Shown: piece by piece, positions 13,772 through 14,938 of the stretch
Numbering within the stretch: position 1 is the stretch's first letter
Layout: each line of letters starts with the position of its first letter
NCBI GenBank assembly: GCA_013044465.1
Contig: JABEUL010000090.1
Location: forward strand, 1 to 14,938
DNA length: 14,938 nucleotides
Reading direction: 5' to 3'
Origin: Acidimicrobiales bacterium
GTDB taxonomy: Bacteria; Actinomycetota; Acidimicrobiia; Acidimicrobiales; JABEUL01
Position numbers and translations under genes: made by a program
Notes under the pieces: model-generated
Seen by the model: the letters and a program-made list of their open reading frames with translations, nothing else
Database searches by the model: none
Told to the model about the DNA's origin: nothing

Positions 13772-14938
13772 ATGGCGGGGAGCATTCGTCCGATTACGGG
13801 AAAACCTGGAGTGTGGGAAATTCGGGTTTATATTGGTCGCGATGAACAAGGTAAAGTTCGACATTTGCACCAAAGATTTCGAGGCACACGAAGGGCTGCT
13901 GAACAAGCCCTCGCTCGCTTACTTGTAGCAAAGGAGACACTACCTACTCTTGAGGAGGACGTACAGGTACTTTGGGGACCTGCAACTACTATAAATGAGG
14001 CTATAGCCGCTTGGAGGGCGAATGGTTGGGATGACTTATCACCCAATACCGCATACGACTATGACGTAATCTACAGGCTCTATATTTGCAATTCAATCGG
14101 CAAACGGCGAATTGCGAGTCTCACCCCTTATGAAATTGAGAAATACTTCAGACAACTCAAGAAGTTAGGACTTTCAAAGGAAAGAGTTCGTCGGGTTAGA
14201 GCAATTCTTAATCGTGCATGCAGGTTGGCTAGGAAGTGGAGTGGAAATGTGCTTCAAAATCCGGTTGCCGATACTGAGCTTCCAACATGGAGTTTGACCG
14301 AACGGCCTCTCGATGTTCGATCACCCACGGCTCAAGAAGTACGTGCATTAATTAGTGCCGCAAAGCCAGTGAACCAACGATTGGCTACTTTTATACGTGT
14401 ACTCGCTGCGACAGGAATTAGGCGTGGTGAAGCATGCGCTCTTAGGTGGAATGACGTTGATGACAAGCTACGTAGAATCACTATTGACGAAGCTATTGTG
14501 GTCGGAGTAAATGGCGTTACCTTAAAATCTCCAAAGACTAAAGCCAGTTACCGTTCTATTGAAATCGATGACAAAACAGTAGCTGCACTTATGGACCTCA
14601 AGAACTGGCAAATGGAATTTGCCTCTCAGACCGGAGCGAAAGTTGGGCCTCAATCATTTGTATTCTCACTTGATCCTGGCGACCCAGAGCCGCCTCGACC
14701 TGGCTCTTTGAGTCGATCCTTCTCACGAATTCGGGAACAGATAGGTGTTTCTAGCGACATCCATTTGCATTCACTCAGGCATTTTCAAGCTACAACATTA
14801 GATACGATAATCTCTGAGTCTCAAAAACAATCGAGACTAGGCTGGTCAACTGTCCAGATGGCCCGTCATTATACGGACGCAATTCTCGAAGAAGATCGTC
14901 GTGCTGCAGAACATGTTGGACGCCTATTGGATGAGGTA
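13772..14938 (+). CDS. int: Tyrosine recombinase/integrase, open at right edge
   Basis: 389 codons from ATG 13772 with no stop before the window ends; little or nothing of the protein is probably missing. The N-terminal arm-binding region (about 1-50, beta-rich: GVWEIRVYIGRDEQGK) is followed by the core-binding SAM-like domain (about 70-170) and the catalytic domain (about 180-389). The catalytic set is complete: Arg217 (TGIRRGE), Lys257 (KTKASYRSIEI), His333 and Arg336 (HLHSLRH), Trp358 in the LGWST motif where many members have His, and nucleophile Tyr367 (ARHYTDA). It would carry out site-specific integration and excision of an element at the tRNA-Glu just upstream. A GGAGG ribosome site fixes the start, and a tandem 12-base repeat precedes it. 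Phage, conjugative element or satellite origin cannot be decided because the cargo lies outside the window. Confidence 0.95.
   Translation, partial: MAGSIRPITGKPGVWEIRVYIGRDEQGKVRHLHQRFRGTRRAAEQALARLLVAKETLPTLEEDVQVLWGPATTINEAIAAWRANGWDDLSPNTAYDYDVIYRLYICNSIGKRRIASLTPYEIEKYFRQLKKLGLSKERVRRVRAILNRACRLARKWSGNVLQNPVADTELPTWSLTERPLDVRSPTAQEVRALISAAKPVNQRLATFIRVLAATGIRRGEACALRWNDVDDKLRRITIDEAIVVGVNGVTLKSPKTKASYRSIEIDDKTVAALMDLKNWQMEFASQTGAKVGPQSFVFSLDPGDPEPPRPGSLSRSFSRIREQIGVSSDIHLHSLRHFQATTLDTIISESQKQSRLGWSTVQMARHYTDAILEEDRRAAEHVGRLLDEV

Noticed and set aside
1..14938. CRISPR arrays, insertion sequences or toxin-antitoxin pairs.
   Set aside because: I found no regularly spaced repeats, transposase-like frames with inverted ends, or small paired genes of that type.

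Overview
The window is chromosomal DNA from an actinobacterium of fairly low GC content (roughly 40-45% by eye). The lineage evidence is a SenX3/RegX3-type two-component pair, a clpS-DUF2017 pair, an actinobacterial-style heme A synthase and SCO6880-family conjugation genes. A low-GC member of the class Acidimicrobiia is my best guess, but this is inference. Many genes start with GTG or TTG and overlap the preceding stop codon by 1-11 bases, so translation is densely coupled.

Layout. (1) 1-4062, minus strand: four genes of a type IV secretion or conjugation operon that runs off the left edge. In transcription order they are a small two-helix protein (DUF6112-like), a polytopic VirB6-like protein, an SCO6880-family protein, and a VirB4-type ATPase that starts at TTG 985 and is cut by the edge. 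(2) 4063-4181: a divergent promoter region with TCA repeats in exact 10-base phase. (3) 4182-6654, plus strand: senX3-like kinase, regX3-like regulator and a Fur-family repressor. (4) 6659-10223, minus strand: ctaB, a TlpA-like membrane thioredoxin, serS and a cysteine-rich putative lipoprotein. (5) 10311-13389, plus strand: ctaA, clpS, DUF2017, and a protein that joins a peptidase S51/class I amidotransferase-like domain to a cysteinyl-tRNA synthetase-like C-terminal tail. (6) 13590-13662: tRNA-Glu(TTC). (7) 13772-14938: a tyrosine integrase, open at the right edge, behind a perfect 12-base tandem repeat.

How it fits together. The middle 9.5 kb looks like stable chromosome: heme A synthesis for an aa3-type oxidase (ctaB and ctaA transcribed divergently), one tRNA synthetase, N-degron adaptor genes and phosphate/metal-type regulators. 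It is flanked by two mobile-DNA signatures. The left one is conjugation machinery. The right one is the integrase end of an element inserted at the 3' end of tRNA-Glu, which must extend rightward out of the window. They are separated by core genes and face apart, so I do not treat them as one element.

The least explained items are the S51-like/CysRS-tail protein translationally coupled to clpS-DUF2017, the phased repeats shared by the conjugation operon and senX3 promoters, and a small possibly decayed reading frame just upstream of the tRNA. I see no CRISPR array, no insertion sequence, no rRNA, and no gene-free stretch above 300 bases.
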